64,000 bases of DNA from Micromonospora violae (GCF_004217135.1 NZ_SHKK01000001.1:1922001-1986000); one strand, 5' to 3'; counted from the stretch's first letter, positions 42,318 to 51,089 are shown. The notes: generated by a model not told the origin, from the letters alone. A program made the numbers and translations.

Positions 42318-43345
42318 GACCCGGTCGGCAGGTCACGCCCGCGCTGGCGCACACCGGCCGCGCCGTACGGGTAGTCGCCCACCAACGGGGCGCTCGCCTC
42401 GTCCAGCAGCCGCATCTGCTCGGCGTCGAGAACCAGGGCGGCGGCGGTCAGGTTGTCGTCGAGCTGCTCGGTGGTCCGCGCACCGAGGATCACCGAGGTG
42501 ACCGCCGGTCGGGCCGCCAGCCAGGCCAGCGACACCGCCGACATGGACACACCCTGGTCCCCGGCGACCTGGCGGACCGCGTCGAGCACCCGCCAGGTGC
42601 GCTCCTCGGCGTTGCGACCCGCGTACGCCTCGACGCCGCGCTGCGGGTTCTCGCCCAAGCGCGTCGCGCCGGTGGGCGTGCTGTCGCGCTGGTACTTGCC
42701 GGTCAGCCAACCGCCACCCAGCGGTGACCACGGCAGGATCCCGATGCCCTCGTTCTCGCAGACCGGCACCAACTCGAACTCGATCTCCCGGGCCAGCAGG
42801 TTGTACTGCGGTTGCAGGGTCACGATCGGGGTGAGGTTGAGGTGCTGGGTGAGCAGGGCGGCCTTCTGCAACTGCCACCCGGTGAAGTTGCTGACCCCCG
42901 CGTAGCGGATCTTGCCGGCGCTGACCGCGTCGTCGAAGAACCGCAGGGTCTCCGGCAGTGGGGTCAGCGGATCCCAGGCGTGCGCCTGGTACAGGTCGAC
43001 GGCCTCGACGCCGAGGCGCCGCAGGCTGGCGTCCAGGGCCCGGGTGAGATGCACCCGGGACAGCCCGGCGTCGTTCGCCCCCGCTCCCATCGGGAACCGG
43101 CCCTTGGTGGCGATCACCAGGCGGTCCCGCACGTCGGGTCGGCTGCGCAGCCACCGCCCGATGATGTCCTCGGAGACGCCGGTGGAGTAGACGTCAGCGG
43201 TGTCGATGAAGGTGCCGCCGGCCTCGACGAAGCGGTCCAGTTGGGCGAAGCTGCCGGCCTCGTCGGTCTCCGCGCCGAAGGTCATCGTGCCCAGACACAG
43301 GGTCGACACCACGGTGCCGGTGCTGCCCAGAGTGCGATAGCGCAT
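42314..43345 (-). CDS. Aldo/keto reductase
   Basis: A 343-residue NADPH-dependent TIM-barrel oxidoreductase. The catalytic tetrad is visible as the Asp-Tyr in GTFIDTADVYSTGVSE, the Lys in VIATKGRF and the His in QAHAWDP. The C-terminal cofactor region is ILGARTTEQLDDNL. It belongs to the AKR11-14 type with general carbonyl-reducing activity. ATG 43345 is the start, and it is followed by the coupled DinB gene. Confidence 0.92.
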   Translation of the reverse strand: MRYRTLGSTGTVVSTLCLGTMTFGAETDEAGSFAQLDRFVEAGGTFIDTADVYSTGVSEDIIGRWLRSRPDVRDRLVIATKGRFPMGAGANDAGLSRVHLTRALDASLRRLGVEAVDLYQAHAWDPLTPLPETLRFFDDAVSAGKIRYAGVSNFTGWQLQKAALLTQHLNLTPIVTLQPQYNLLAREIEFELVPVCENEGIGILPWSPLGGGWLTGKYQRDSTPTGATRLGENPQRGVEAYAGRNAEERTWRVLDAVRQVAGDQGVSMSAVSLAWLAARPAVTSVILGARTTEQLDDNLTAAALVLDAEQMRLLDEASAPLVGDYPYGAAGVRQRGRDLPTGS

Positions 43346-43467
43346 ATCGTCCTTTCGGTCCAAGTGACAAAGCCGATCTTCGCACTGGGCTGGGCCACCT
43401 GCACATGGAGGCCACCAGGCACCCGCACGGGCACCCGCACGGCGACCTCGGGGGTCATCATGAGCGG

Positions 43468-45021
43468 GTGAGCGAGCCCGCGATCGACATCGACCGACCT
43501 CACCAGCCGGCACAGTCGCCACCGCCGGCGCAGCCACCGGAGCCCGGCGAGCGCACGCGCGGCCCATGGCTGATGGCCGCCGCCACGACCGTCACGCTGC
43601 TGCTGCTCGCCGGCCGCTACGGCTATCACCGCGACGAGCTGTACTTCCTGCTCGCCGGCCGACACCTCGCCTGGGGCTACGTCGATCAGGGCCCCCTGGT
43701 CCCGGCGCTGGCTCGACTGCTCGACACGATCGCCCCGGGCAACCTGGTGGTGCTGCGTACCCCGTCGGCGGTGCTGGCCGGCGGCGCGGTGCTGCTGGTC
43801 GCCGCGATCGCCCGTGAGCTGGGCGGCGGCCGGGGTGCGCAGCTCGTCGCGGCGGTGCTCGCCGCGATCTCCGGCATCGTGCTCGCCAACGGTCACCTGC
43901 TCAGCACCACCACCATCGACCTGCTGGTCTGGTTGGTGGCGGCGTGGTGCGCGGTGCGGCTGCTGCGCACCAGTGACAGCCGCTGGGCACTCGGCGTCGG
44001 GCTGGCGCTCGGGGTGGGCATGCTCAGCAAGCTGCTGCCCGCGCTGCTGGCCGTGGGTCTGGTCGCCGGTGTGCTCATTGCCGGGCCGCGTCGGCTGCTC
44101 CGCGACCGGTGGGTGCTCGCCGCCGCCGGGATCACCGTGCTGCTGGCCGCACCGAACCTGATCTGGCAGGCGGCCAACGGCTTTCCGCAGCTCGGCGTGG
44201 CGGCCTCCATCGCCGACGGGGACAGCTCCTACAGTGGCCGGCTCAACGCGCTCACCCTCCAGTTCGTCATCATCAGCCCATACGCCGTACCGATCTGGGT
44301 CGCCGGCCTGGTCGCGTTGCTGCGCCGACCGGCGTGGCGGGCCTACCGGGCGGTGGGGTGGGCCTGGCTGGTGGTGGTCGGCATCGTGCTGCTCGCCGGC
44401 GGCAAGGGTTACTACGACGCGCCGCTGTTGCTGGTCCTGACCGCCGCCGGCGCGATCCTCACCGCCGCCTGGGCGTCGCGCGGGTCGGTGCGGGTGCGGC
44501 GTGGGCTGCTGGTGCTCGGCGCGGTGCCGTTCCTGCTGCCCAGCATCGTGTTGCTGCTGCCGGTGCTGCCGGCCGACCGGTTGCCCGGTTTCGTGGTCGA
44601 CGTCAACTACGACGCCGGTGAGACGATCGGGTGGCCGGCGTTCGCCGATTCGCTCGCTGCCGTCCATGGTGGACTGCCCGCGGAGGAACGCTCCCGGGCG
44701 GTCGTCCTGACCAGCAACTACGGCGAGGCTGGCGCGGTGGCCCGGTACGGGCCGGCCCGTGGTCTGCCCCGCGCGTACTCCGGGCACAACAGCATGGTCG
44801 ACTTCGGTCGGCCGCCCGCCGACGCGGACGTGATCATCGCCGTCGGCTGGGAACGCCCCGACCAACTGAACACCTGGTTCGAGCAGTGCACGCTCGCCGG
44901 GCGGGTGGACCAGCGGGTCGAGGTGGAGAACGACGAGAACGGCGGCCCGATCCACGTGTGCCGGGGGCTGCGGGCTCCGTGGGCGCAGATCTGGGACACC
45001 GAGGTACGCCGCACCGGCTGA
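43468..45021 (+). CDS. GT39-like membrane glycosyltransferase (ArnT-like)
   Basis: A 517-residue multi-spanning protein with about 11 hydrophobic segments. After the first helix comes GYHRDELYFLLAGRHLAWGYVDQGP, which carries the conserved acidic and aromatic residues of the PMT/ArnT family active site. A soluble C-terminal domain (about 400-517) follows the membrane region. It probably transfers sugar from a polyprenyl donor in the membrane. GTG 43468 is preferred; ATG 43405 would add 21 His/Pro-rich residues. Substrate unknown. Confidence 0.85.
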   Translation: MSEPAIDIDRPHQPAQSPPPAQPPEPGERTRGPWLMAAATTVTLLLLAGRYGYHRDELYFLLAGRHLAWGYVDQGPLVPALARLLDTIAPGNLVVLRTPSAVLAGGAVLLVAAIARELGGGRGAQLVAAVLAAISGIVLANGHLLSTTTIDLLVWLVAAWCAVRLLRTSDSRWALGVGLALGVGMLSKLLPALLAVGLVAGVLIAGPRRLLRDRWVLAAAGITVLLAAPNLIWQAANGFPQLGVAASIADGDSSYSGRLNALTLQFVIISPYAVPIWVAGLVALLRRPAWRAYRAVGWAWLVVVGIVLLAGGKGYYDAPLLLVLTAAGAILTAAWASRGSVRVRRGLLVLGAVPFLLPSIVLLLPVLPADRLPGFVVDVNYDAGETIGWPAFADSLAAVHGGLPAEERSRAVVLTSNYGEAGAVARYGPARGLPRAYSGHNSMVDFGRPPADADVIIAVGWERPDQLNTWFEQCTLAGRVDQRVEVENDENGGPIHVCRGLRAPWAQIWDTEVRRTG

Positions 45022-45046
45022 GCGTGTGCCGCTGGGTCGGTCAGGT

Positions 45047-45529
45047 TCAGCCGGTTCCGGTGCTCAGCCACGCCTGGATGCCGAGCAGGGCCTCGGGGCC
45101 GGAGGTGGCGTCGACGTCGCGGGCGAGGTCGGCGATCGTGACGGCGGCGAGCGCCTGACGCCACGCGTCCTCGGCCGCCCACATCGCCCGGGAGACCGGA
45201 CACGGCGTGGTGCAGGCGTCGGCCGGGGTCGCGAAGGGGCCGCGCTGGCGGATCTCCGTGCACACGAAGGCCGGGCCGGGGCCGTCGACGGCGCGGACCA
45301 CGTCGAGCAGGGTGATGCTCTCCGGTGCGCGGGTCAGCACGTAGCCACCGGACTTGCCCTGCACGGAGTGGATCAGGCCGGCGCGGGCCAGCGACTGGAG
45401 CTGCTTGGCGAGGTAGCTGCTGGAGACGTCGTGCAGCTCCGCCAGCTTGGCCGCCGGAACGGGCCGGTTGCTGACCGTGAGGACCACGCAGCAGTGCAGC
45501 GCCCACTCGACCCCGCCGGACATCTTCAT
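45047..45529 (-). CDS. rsrR: Rrf2-family [2Fe-2S] redox regulator RsrR
   Basis: A 160-residue Rrf2 regulator. Glu8 and His12 lie in VEWALHC and Cys90, Cys106 and Cys110 in FVCTEIRQRGPFATPADACTTPCP. In Streptomyces venezuelae RsrR, cluster ligands are Glu8, His12, Cys90 and Cys110 (from memory of its structure), and the gene is divergent to an NmrA-like gene, exactly as here. The winged helix contains LAELHDVSSSYLAKQLQSL. It should sense redox state by cluster oxidation and control the divergent promoter. Confidence 0.88.
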   Translation of the reverse strand: MKMSGGVEWALHCCVVLTVSNRPVPAAKLAELHDVSSSYLAKQLQSLARAGLIHSVQGKSGGYVLTRAPESITLLDVVRAVDGPGPAFVCTEIRQRGPFATPADACTTPCPVSRAMWAAEDAWRQALAAVTIADLARDVDATSGPEALLGIQAWLSTGTG

Positions 45530-45552
45530 GACGTCACCCTAGCCACCCCGTT

Positions 45553-45602
45553 ACTCGGATTCATTGTGTCCGAGTATAGTTCTCGGACATAAGAGGTCCG
45601 AG
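45553..45602. promoter_or_regulatory. RsrR operator candidates (two inverted repeats)
   Basis: IR1: ACTCGGA (45553-45559) with TCCGAGT (45569-45575). IR2: CTCGGAC (45582-45588) with GTCCGAG (45596-45602). Both carry TCGGA/TCCGA half sites and sit in the 134-base gap between rsrR and the NmrA-like gene. This is the expected place for RsrR class 1 sites. Confidence 0.7.
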
Positions 45603-45663
45603 TATCGGCTCGCGAGTCAGCAGCCGGACAAACGACCACACACGCACAGGAAGGTGCACGGAC

Positions 45664-46404
45664 ATGAAGATCGCCGTACTGGGTGGGACCGGCCTCATCG
45701 GGTCACAGGTCGTCAAGATCTTGCAGGCCGCGGGCCACGAGGCGGTGCCGCTCTCGCCGTCCACCGGGGTGAACCTCCTGACCGGGCAAGGCCTGTCCGA
45801 TGCGCTCACCGGTGCCGACGTCGTCGTCAACCTGACGAACTCGCCGACCTTCGACGACGCCTCCCCCGCCTTCTTCCAGACGACCATGGACAACATGCTC
45901 ACCGCCGCCGCACACGCGGGCGTCGGCCACGCGGTGATCCTCTCCATCGTCGGCGTCGACCAGGTGCCCAACCTGGACTACTACCGCGCCAAGGTCCTCC
46001 AGGAGGACATCCTGACGGCCGGACCCGTTCCGTACTCGATCGTCCGCGCCACCCAGTTCTTCGAGTTCGTCGACGCGATCATGTCCTGGACCGCCGACGA
46101 CACCACCGTCCGCCTGCCCAGCACGCCGGTGCAGCCGATGGCCGCCGCCGACGTGGCACAGGCCGTCGCCGAGGTCAGCATGGGCGCGCCGCTCAAGGGC
46201 ATCCGCAACGTCGCCGGGCCGGACGTCTTCACCCTCGACGAGCTTGGGCGGATCACGCTCGCCGCCCGCGGTGACCAGCGCGCCGTGACCACCGACGACA
46301 CCGCCGGCATGTTCGCCGCCATGTCCGGCGACGTCCTCATCACCAAGGGCGACGCCGTCATCGCGCCGACCTCCTACCGGGAGTGGCTCGACCGCCGGGC
46401 CTGA
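45664..46404 (+). CDS. NmrA-like NAD(P)-binding protein
   Basis: A 246-residue atypical short-chain dehydrogenase. VLGGTGLIGSQVVKILQAAGHEAV is the dinucleotide motif, and ILSIVGVDQVPNLDYYRAKVLQEDIL replaces the classical active site with a YxxxK-like YYRAK. The central region and VRATQFFEFVDAI match NmrA-like proteins, which bind NAD(P) and may act as redox-dependent regulators rather than enzymes. It is the divergent partner of rsrR, as in S. venezuelae. Confidence 0.87.
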   Translation: MKIAVLGGTGLIGSQVVKILQAAGHEAVPLSPSTGVNLLTGQGLSDALTGADVVVNLTNSPTFDDASPAFFQTTMDNMLTAAAHAGVGHAVILSIVGVDQVPNLDYYRAKVLQEDILTAGPVPYSIVRATQFFEFVDAIMSWTADDTTVRLPSTPVQPMAAADVAQAVAEVSMGAPLKGIRNVAGPDVFTLDELGRITLAARGDQRAVTTDDTAGMFAAMSGDVLITKGDAVIAPTSYREWLDRRA

Positions 46405-46409
46405 GCAGG

Positions 46410-46461
46410 CGTACCCGCGTCTCGCGGCGGCAATCGACCGCCGCCGCGACGCGCGGGTACG
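46410..46461 (+). terminator. Terminator hairpin after NmrA-like gene
   Basis: An imperfect inverted repeat of about 20 bp (46410-46430 with 46438-46461, core CGTACCCGCG) starts six bases after the stop, before the GNAT gene. Confidence 0.6.
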
Positions 46462-46510
46462 GCGATACCGTGCTCTCGGCCGCATCCCCGAACCCCGGAG
46501 AGCCGACTCC

Positions 46511-47011
46511 ATGAGCACGCACACATCGGATTCCCGCGTGACCGTCCGGAAGGCCGTCGCCGATGACGCGCCGTTCATCGACGAAGCCCTGGCCGACGCG
46601 TTCGGCAGCACCATGATGGCGGTGCACGACGAACTAGTGGACGCTACGGGCGACGCTGCGGCCGTGGCCGAGCGGCACGGCAACCGTGTCGGGGTGATCA
46701 CCTACCGCCATGACGGCACCCAGACCTGGGAGATCCTCTCGCTCGCCGCCACCGAGCCGGGGACCGGTGCGGGCAGCGCGTTGCTCGACTGGCTGCGAGC
46801 CGAGGCGATCCGTCAACGCGTCACCCGGCTCTGGTTGGTGACCACCAATGAGAATCTGGCGGCCTTGCGCTTCTACCAGCGGCGCGGCTTCGACCTGCTA
46901 CGCGTCGAACGGGATGCCGTGACCCGGGCCCGGCGGCTCAAGCCCAGCATCCCGCTGGAGGACGACGGGATCCCCATCCGACACGAATTGGTGCTTGAGT
47001 TGCGTCTCTGA
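46511..47011 (+). CDS. GNAT-family N-acetyltransferase
   Basis: A 166-residue acetyltransferase. The fold is seen in VRKAVADDAPFIDEAL, ILSLAATEPGTGAGSALLDWLRAEA (acetyl-CoA loop) and TTNENLAALRFYQRRGFDLLRV. ATG 46511 is the start; CCGGAGAG lies upstream. The protein ends with IPIRHELVLELRL, a tail shared with relatives. Substrate unknown. Confidence 0.87.
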   Translation: MSTHTSDSRVTVRKAVADDAPFIDEALADAFGSTMMAVHDELVDATGDAAAVAERHGNRVGVITYRHDGTQTWEILSLAATEPGTGAGSALLDWLRAEAIRQRVTRLWLVTTNENLAALRFYQRRGFDLLRVERDAVTRARRLKPSIPLEDDGIPIRHELVLELRL

Positions 47012-47040
47012 GCAGGCATCAACCGGCGCGAGGACGGGCC

Positions 47041-47325
47041 TCCATCGACCTGGTCGGCCCGGTCTTCGGCAACGAGGCGCTGCTGGCCGAGATCGCCGAC
47101 TCCGTGCAACTGGCGACGCTCGCCGGGGAACGCACCCGATACCTGTGGCCGGACAGCTACGACCTGCGCCGCGTACCGGTGCGCGACCCGGCGCCGGTCT
47201 ATCCCATGTCACTCATCTGGCGCGACGACAACCCGCACCCCGCGCTGCGCGCACTGCGCGACTTCCTCGACTCCCGGCGGACGCGCGCGCCGGACATCGA
47301 GGTATGGCTACCGCAGTGGGGTTGA
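47041..47325 (+). pseudogene. C-terminal fragment of a LysR-family regulator
   Basis: About 95 codons encode only the last part of a LysR substrate-binding domain: SIDLVGPVFGNEALLAEIADSV, then ATLAGERTRYLWPDSYDLRRV and PVYPMSLIWRDDNPHPALRALRDFL, ending WLPQWG. No DNA-binding domain lies upstream, where the GNAT gene ends 30 bases before. A 5' deletion removed the first two thirds. Any expressed product from GTG 47104 would not bind DNA. Confidence 0.75.
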
Positions 47326-47332
47326 GCCGCCG

Positions 47333-48451
47333 TCAGCTGGCGGCGAAGGCAGTGATCAGCGTCTGCGGCGTACCGTCGCCCAGCAGGTCGTGCAGGTCCG
47401 GGGCCTCGGCGTTGGCCGCGACGGTACGCACGAACAGGGCCTGCTCGTACTCGGTGAGCGCGGTCTCGATGTCGCCGGGGTGCGCGGCGATGGCCCTGCC
47501 CAGTTCGGCGCCGTCGAAGAGAGCCAGGTTGGCGCCTTCGCCGTTGGGTGCCGTCAGGTGCGCGGCGTCGCCGAGCAGGGTCACTCCCGGCGTCCGGTCC
47601 CATCGGTGCGCGACGGGCAGGGTGAAGATGTGGCGCAGGACCGGCGGGGTGTCCCCGTCGGTGATCAGCGCGGTGAGTTCCGGCGCCCAGCCGTCGAACT
47701 CCCGCACGATCCGTGACGTGGCCGCGTCGGGGTCGGTGAAGTCGATGGCGGCGAACCAGTCCCGCGGCCGGGCCAGCATCACCCAGGTGTGCAGGTTCCC
47801 GCCGCGCTCGCGGTGGGCCAGGATCCCCGTGCCCGGTTCCAGCACCATCATCGCCCCGCCGCCGACGGTCTGCGCGCTGGTCGGGTGCCGGGTGTCGCCA
47901 TCAAAGAGGTGGGTTTCGATGAACGAGAAGCCGGTGTACTCGGGGGTCGCGTCGGACAGCAGCGGTCGGACCCGGGACCAGGCGCCGTCCGCGCCGACGA
48001 GCAGGCTCGTCACGACGGTGCTGCCGTCGGCGAAGGCCACCTCGTGGCTGCCCCTGCCGAGGGTGCGGACGCCGCTGACCTTGTGCCCCCACCGGACGGT
48101 GCCGTCCGGGAGCGAGTCGAGCAGCATCTGCCGCAGTTCACCGCGCTGCACCTCCGGGCTACCACCCGTGCCGTCATCGGGCACGTCGAGCAGGACGTTG
48201 CGGTGCCGGTCCAGGAGCCGCATCGCCTGACGCCCCTGCAGGACGAGCGTGCGGAACTCCTCGGTCAGACCGGCCGCCTCCAGCGCCGGCTGGCCGTTGT
48301 AGTCGCGGATGTCGAGCAACCCGCCCTGCCCACGCGTCGTCGGCGACGCCTCCGCCTCGTAGATCGTGGACTCGACGCCGTGCACGTGCAGCACGCGGGC
48401 CAGAATCAGGCCGCCCAGACCTGCTCCGATGATCGTGACCGGTGTCGTCAT
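47333..48451 (-). CDS. FAD-dependent monooxygenase (TetX-like)
   Basis: A 372-residue class A flavoprotein monooxygenase. The FAD motif VTIIGAGLGGLILARVL lies at about 5-21, the second FAD motif is LLVGADGAWSRVRPLLSD, and GVTLLGDAAHLTAPNGEGANLALFDGAELGRAI is the conserved GD block. Overall resemblance to TetX-type tetracycline-inactivating enzymes is noticeable, but the substrate is unproven. It is divergent from, and probably repressed by, the adjacent TetR protein. Confidence 0.86.
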   Translation of the reverse strand: MTTPVTIIGAGLGGLILARVLHVHGVESTIYEAEASPTTRGQGGLLDIRDYNGQPALEAAGLTEEFRTLVLQGRQAMRLLDRHRNVLLDVPDDGTGGSPEVQRGELRQMLLDSLPDGTVRWGHKVSGVRTLGRGSHEVAFADGSTVVTSLLVGADGAWSRVRPLLSDATPEYTGFSFIETHLFDGDTRHPTSAQTVGGGAMMVLEPGTGILAHRERGGNLHTWVMLARPRDWFAAIDFTDPDAATSRIVREFDGWAPELTALITDGDTPPVLRHIFTLPVAHRWDRTPGVTLLGDAAHLTAPNGEGANLALFDGAELGRAIAAHPGDIETALTEYEQALFVRTVAANAEAPDLHDLLGDGTPQTLITAFAAS

Positions 48452-48479
48452 GGTGGTCCTCCCGGATCCGTCGGCATCC

Positions 48480-48534
48480 CTTTGGATCGCCGCTCCAATC
48501 GGACGCTAGCACGGGTTGGAGCGGCGATCCAAAG
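48480..48534. promoter_or_regulatory. Paired TetR operators
   Basis: A perfect 19-bp inverted repeat (48480-48498 with 48516-48534). Each arm itself contains TTGGA-N7-TCCAA, so this is a pair of palindromic sites in opposite orientation, centred in the 99-base gap between the monooxygenase and tetR starts. Confidence 0.72.
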
Positions 48535-48550
48535 ATGCCATACTGGGGCC

Positions 48551-49261
48551 ATGGCGAAGCGGAGTGCGAACGGATCCGGGCAGGCCCCGCGGCGCACGGA
48601 CAGCCTGTCCAGGGAGCTGATCATCCAGACCGCGACCGAGATCCTGGACGACGGCGGTGAGAGCGCGCTGACGCTGCGCGCCCTCACCATCCGCCTGAAA
48701 ACCGGGTACGGGGCGATCTACCACCACGTCACGGACAAGGGCGACCTGCTGGCGGCCGCCACCGACGACATCATCGCCAACGTGCTGTCCCGCACCGTCA
48801 CCGACGGCGGCCCGCGCGAAACCCTGCGCCGCCTCGCCCTGGGCCTGTTCGACGCGATCGACGCCCACCCCTGGGTCGGGGCGCAACTCTCCCGGCAACC
48901 ATGGCGGCCCGCGCTTCTCGACTTCTACGAGAGCGTCGGCAGACTGCTGGACGCGCTCGCCGTCCCCGAAAAGGCACGCTTCGACGCCGCCGGAACACTC
49001 GTGAACTACGTCCTCGGCGTCGCCGTACAGAACGCCGCGAACGCTCGGTACCTCAGCAGCCAGGACACGAACAGGGAAACCTTCCTGAACGGTGCCGCCG
49101 CACAGTGGGCACACCTGGACCCCGGCACGTACCCGTTCGTGCACGCGAGTATCACCCAGCTGCGCGAGCACGACGACCGCGAGCAGTTCCTCGCCGGCAT
49201 CGACATCTTCCTGACCGGCATCGCGGCCCTGCGCGAGACGCGCGACACGTGGGTACGGTGA
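48551..49261 (+). CDS. TetR-family regulator (TetR class C-terminal domain)
   Basis: A 236-residue repressor. The helix-turn-helix is LIIQTATEILDDGGESALTLRALTIRLKTGYGAIYHHVTDKGDLLAAATDDI. The ligand-binding part includes AHPWVGAQLSRQPWRPALLDFYESVGRLLDAL and resembles the TetR_C group. ATG 48551 is used. It faces the FAD monooxygenase gene across two palindromic operators. An HNH-type gene starts four bases after its stop. Confidence 0.9.
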   Translation: MAKRSANGSGQAPRRTDSLSRELIIQTATEILDDGGESALTLRALTIRLKTGYGAIYHHVTDKGDLLAAATDDIIANVLSRTVTDGGPRETLRRLALGLFDAIDAHPWVGAQLSRQPWRPALLDFYESVGRLLDALAVPEKARFDAAGTLVNYVLGVAVQNAANARYLSSQDTNRETFLNGAAAQWAHLDPGTYPFVHASITQLREHDDREQFLAGIDIFLTGIAALRETRDTWVR

Positions 49262-49265
49262 CACC

Positions 49266-49727
49266 GTGCTCTCGGCCGTGAAGGGACTGTCCCGCTACCA
49301 CACCGAGGAGTCGCTGCGCGCGTACCTGCTCCAGCGCTCGCACCGCACCGAGAGCGGCTGCCTCGTCGTCCACGGCTACGGGCCGCGACGCGGGGTGCAC
49401 CAGAAGGTCGCCGGTCGCGCGTGGGCGCACATCGCCGCGTACGTGGTGCTCGTCGGTGACTACGACCCCACCCTCGACGTCGACCGGACCTGCGGGGCCG
49501 CCGACTGCATCGAACCGACCCACCTACGCCAGGTGAGCCGCTCGGAAACCTGCCGAACCCGGTCACAGTCGGCGCAGTGCCGCAACGGCCACGACCGTGA
49601 ACTCGATGACGCGACGGGTCGCTACCGGCGGGTCTGCCGGGCCTGCAACCGGGAGGCGCAGCGTCGGTGGCGTGAACGCGAGGCCGCCGAGGTGGCGCAG
49701 GCGCGCGCCTCGTACGGCCGCACGTAG
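49266..49727 (+). CDS. HNH-type endonuclease-like protein
   Basis: A 153-residue protein with GRAWAHIAAYVVLVGDYDPTLDVDRTCGAADCIEPTHLRQVSRSE: the His, a Cys pair and ThrHisLeu form an HNH-like beta-beta-alpha-metal site of the type seen in phage and intron-associated HNH proteins. A second Cys-rich element near the C-terminus (CRNGHDRE...CRACNRE) resembles a zinc ribbon. GTG 49266 is the start. It sits four bases after tetR, with no phage genes nearby. Whether it is an active nuclease is unknown. Confidence 0.72.
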   Translation: MLSAVKGLSRYHTEESLRAYLLQRSHRTESGCLVVHGYGPRRGVHQKVAGRAWAHIAAYVVLVGDYDPTLDVDRTCGAADCIEPTHLRQVSRSETCRTRSQSAQCRNGHDRELDDATGRYRRVCRACNREAQRRWREREAAEVAQARASYGRT

Positions 49728-49838
49728 CGCGGCCGACGGCCAGAGCTGAACGAAGCCGGCCGTACGGCGGATGCGACCCGGCCGGAAACCCATCCTTAGG
49801 CAGATGTCCCGGGCAGCGCGGTGTGACAGCTTTGCCCC

Positions 49839-50489
49839 GTGACGACAGTTGATCGTGAAGTCCAGCGCCGCCACCGTGCCTTGACGGTGGTGGGCGGTGG
49901 GGTTCTTCTCGGCCTGGTGGACCTGCTGCTGCAGCTCAGTCTGCCGTACCCCTGGGCGAACCTGGTCAATTCCAGCGCCGTCTGGGCGGTCGGCGCGTTC
50001 GCCATCGGATGGTGGCTCCGCGCCGACTGGCGGCGGTCCGCGTTCGCCGGGATCGTGCTGCTGATCGTCGCCGTAGAGGCGTACTACCTCGCGGCGGTCG
50101 TCCTGTTGGACGACAGCGTGCAGAACCTGTGGTCCGCGACGACGATGGCGTGGCTGTTCTTCGGCGTCCTCGCCGGCGCCCTCTTCGGGGTGGCGGGTGG
50201 GCTGAGCCGTCACCGGAAACCCTGGCTGCGAGCGATCGCCGTGGCCATGCCCGGCGCGGTCCTGCTCGCCGAGGCGGCCATGCTGCTCAACCGCAGCGCA
50301 CAACCCGGCCACGATTCGCACTACCGCACGGACAGCCTGCAGACCGCGGTGATCGAAGCGGTGCTCGGCGCCGCACTGATCGTGGTGGTCGCTCGAACCA
50401 ACCGGGTACGCCTGCAAGCGATCGCCGCGGCAACGGCACTCGCGGTGCTCGGCTTCGCCGCGTACACCGTTGCCGGCTTCGGCAGCTGA
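49839..50489 (+). CDS. DUF6518-type membrane protein
   Basis: A 216-residue protein with seven or so hydrophobic segments (for example VVGGGVLLGLVDLLLQL, AFAGIVLLIVAVEAYYLAAVVLL and TALAVLGFAAYTVAGFG). The pattern resembles a family I remember as DUF6518. Function unknown. GTG 49839 is the start. It ends exactly one base before the convergent NUDIX gene. Confidence 0.75.
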   Translation: MTTVDREVQRRHRALTVVGGGVLLGLVDLLLQLSLPYPWANLVNSSAVWAVGAFAIGWWLRADWRRSAFAGIVLLIVAVEAYYLAAVVLLDDSVQNLWSATTMAWLFFGVLAGALFGVAGGLSRHRKPWLRAIAVAMPGAVLLAEAAMLLNRSAQPGHDSHYRTDSLQTAVIEAVLGAALIVVVARTNRVRLQAIAAATALAVLGFAAYTVAGFGS

Positions 50490-50978
50490 TCAGTGCCGCA
50501 TCAGCCCCGTCCTGCGAATGGGCTCCGCGTGCCCCGTTGGCGGTGCGTTGCGATGCAGGTCAAGCCCGATGTCGACGACCACGGAACGCTCCAGGGTGGC
50601 GACCTGTGCCAGCGGCACCCATTGCGCCAGGTCGGTCGTGCCGTCTGTCTCGGATCGCAGCTCACCGCCGGCGATCCGAGCCCGGTAGAAGACAGCCAGC
50701 GTGTGCAGGTCGACAACCCCGCCGTCGTAGCTCTCGACGGTCCGGGTCCGCGAGTTCACACCGAGCAGCAGCTCGACCCGCGCCTCGTACCCCGTCTCCT
50801 CGGCCACCTCCCGCACGACGGCGTCGAACGGATCCTCGGCGTGCTCGACCCCTCCACCAGGTAGCGTCCAGTGCCGCCGCGCCCGGTCGGGCGAGACCCA
50901 GCGGGCGAGCAGCAGACGATCATCTCGCAGACACACCGCGTACGCGGCGACCCTGAGCCGTTGTGCGATCACAGTGAC
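50490..50978 (-). CDS. NUDIX hydrolase
   Basis: A 162-residue hydrolase with the Nudix box GGGVEHAEDPFDAVVREVAEETGYEA (G-x5-E-x7-REVxEE-x-G). AAYAVCLRDDRLLLARW is the typical strand before it. It hydrolyses nucleoside diphosphate-linked substrates; the specific one is unknown. GTG 50978 is chosen over GTG 51023; neither has a strong ribosome site. Confidence 0.87.
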   Translation of the reverse strand, partial: VTVIAQRLRVAAYAVCLRDDRLLLARWVSPDRARRHWTLPGGGVEHAEDPFDAVVREVAEETGYEARVELLLGVNSRTRTVESYDGGVVDLHTLAVFYRARIAGGELRSETDGTTDLAQWVPLAQVATLERSVVVDIGLDLHRNAPPTGHAEPIRRTGLMRH

Positions 50979-51089
50979 AGGATCCCGCACTCCGCAGGCA
51001 CAGCGTTGCCCGCACGACACCATCCTGACGCATTACGCACAAGAACTGTCATTATGATGTCCGTGCGATATGCCGCTTTTGTGGCGTAG

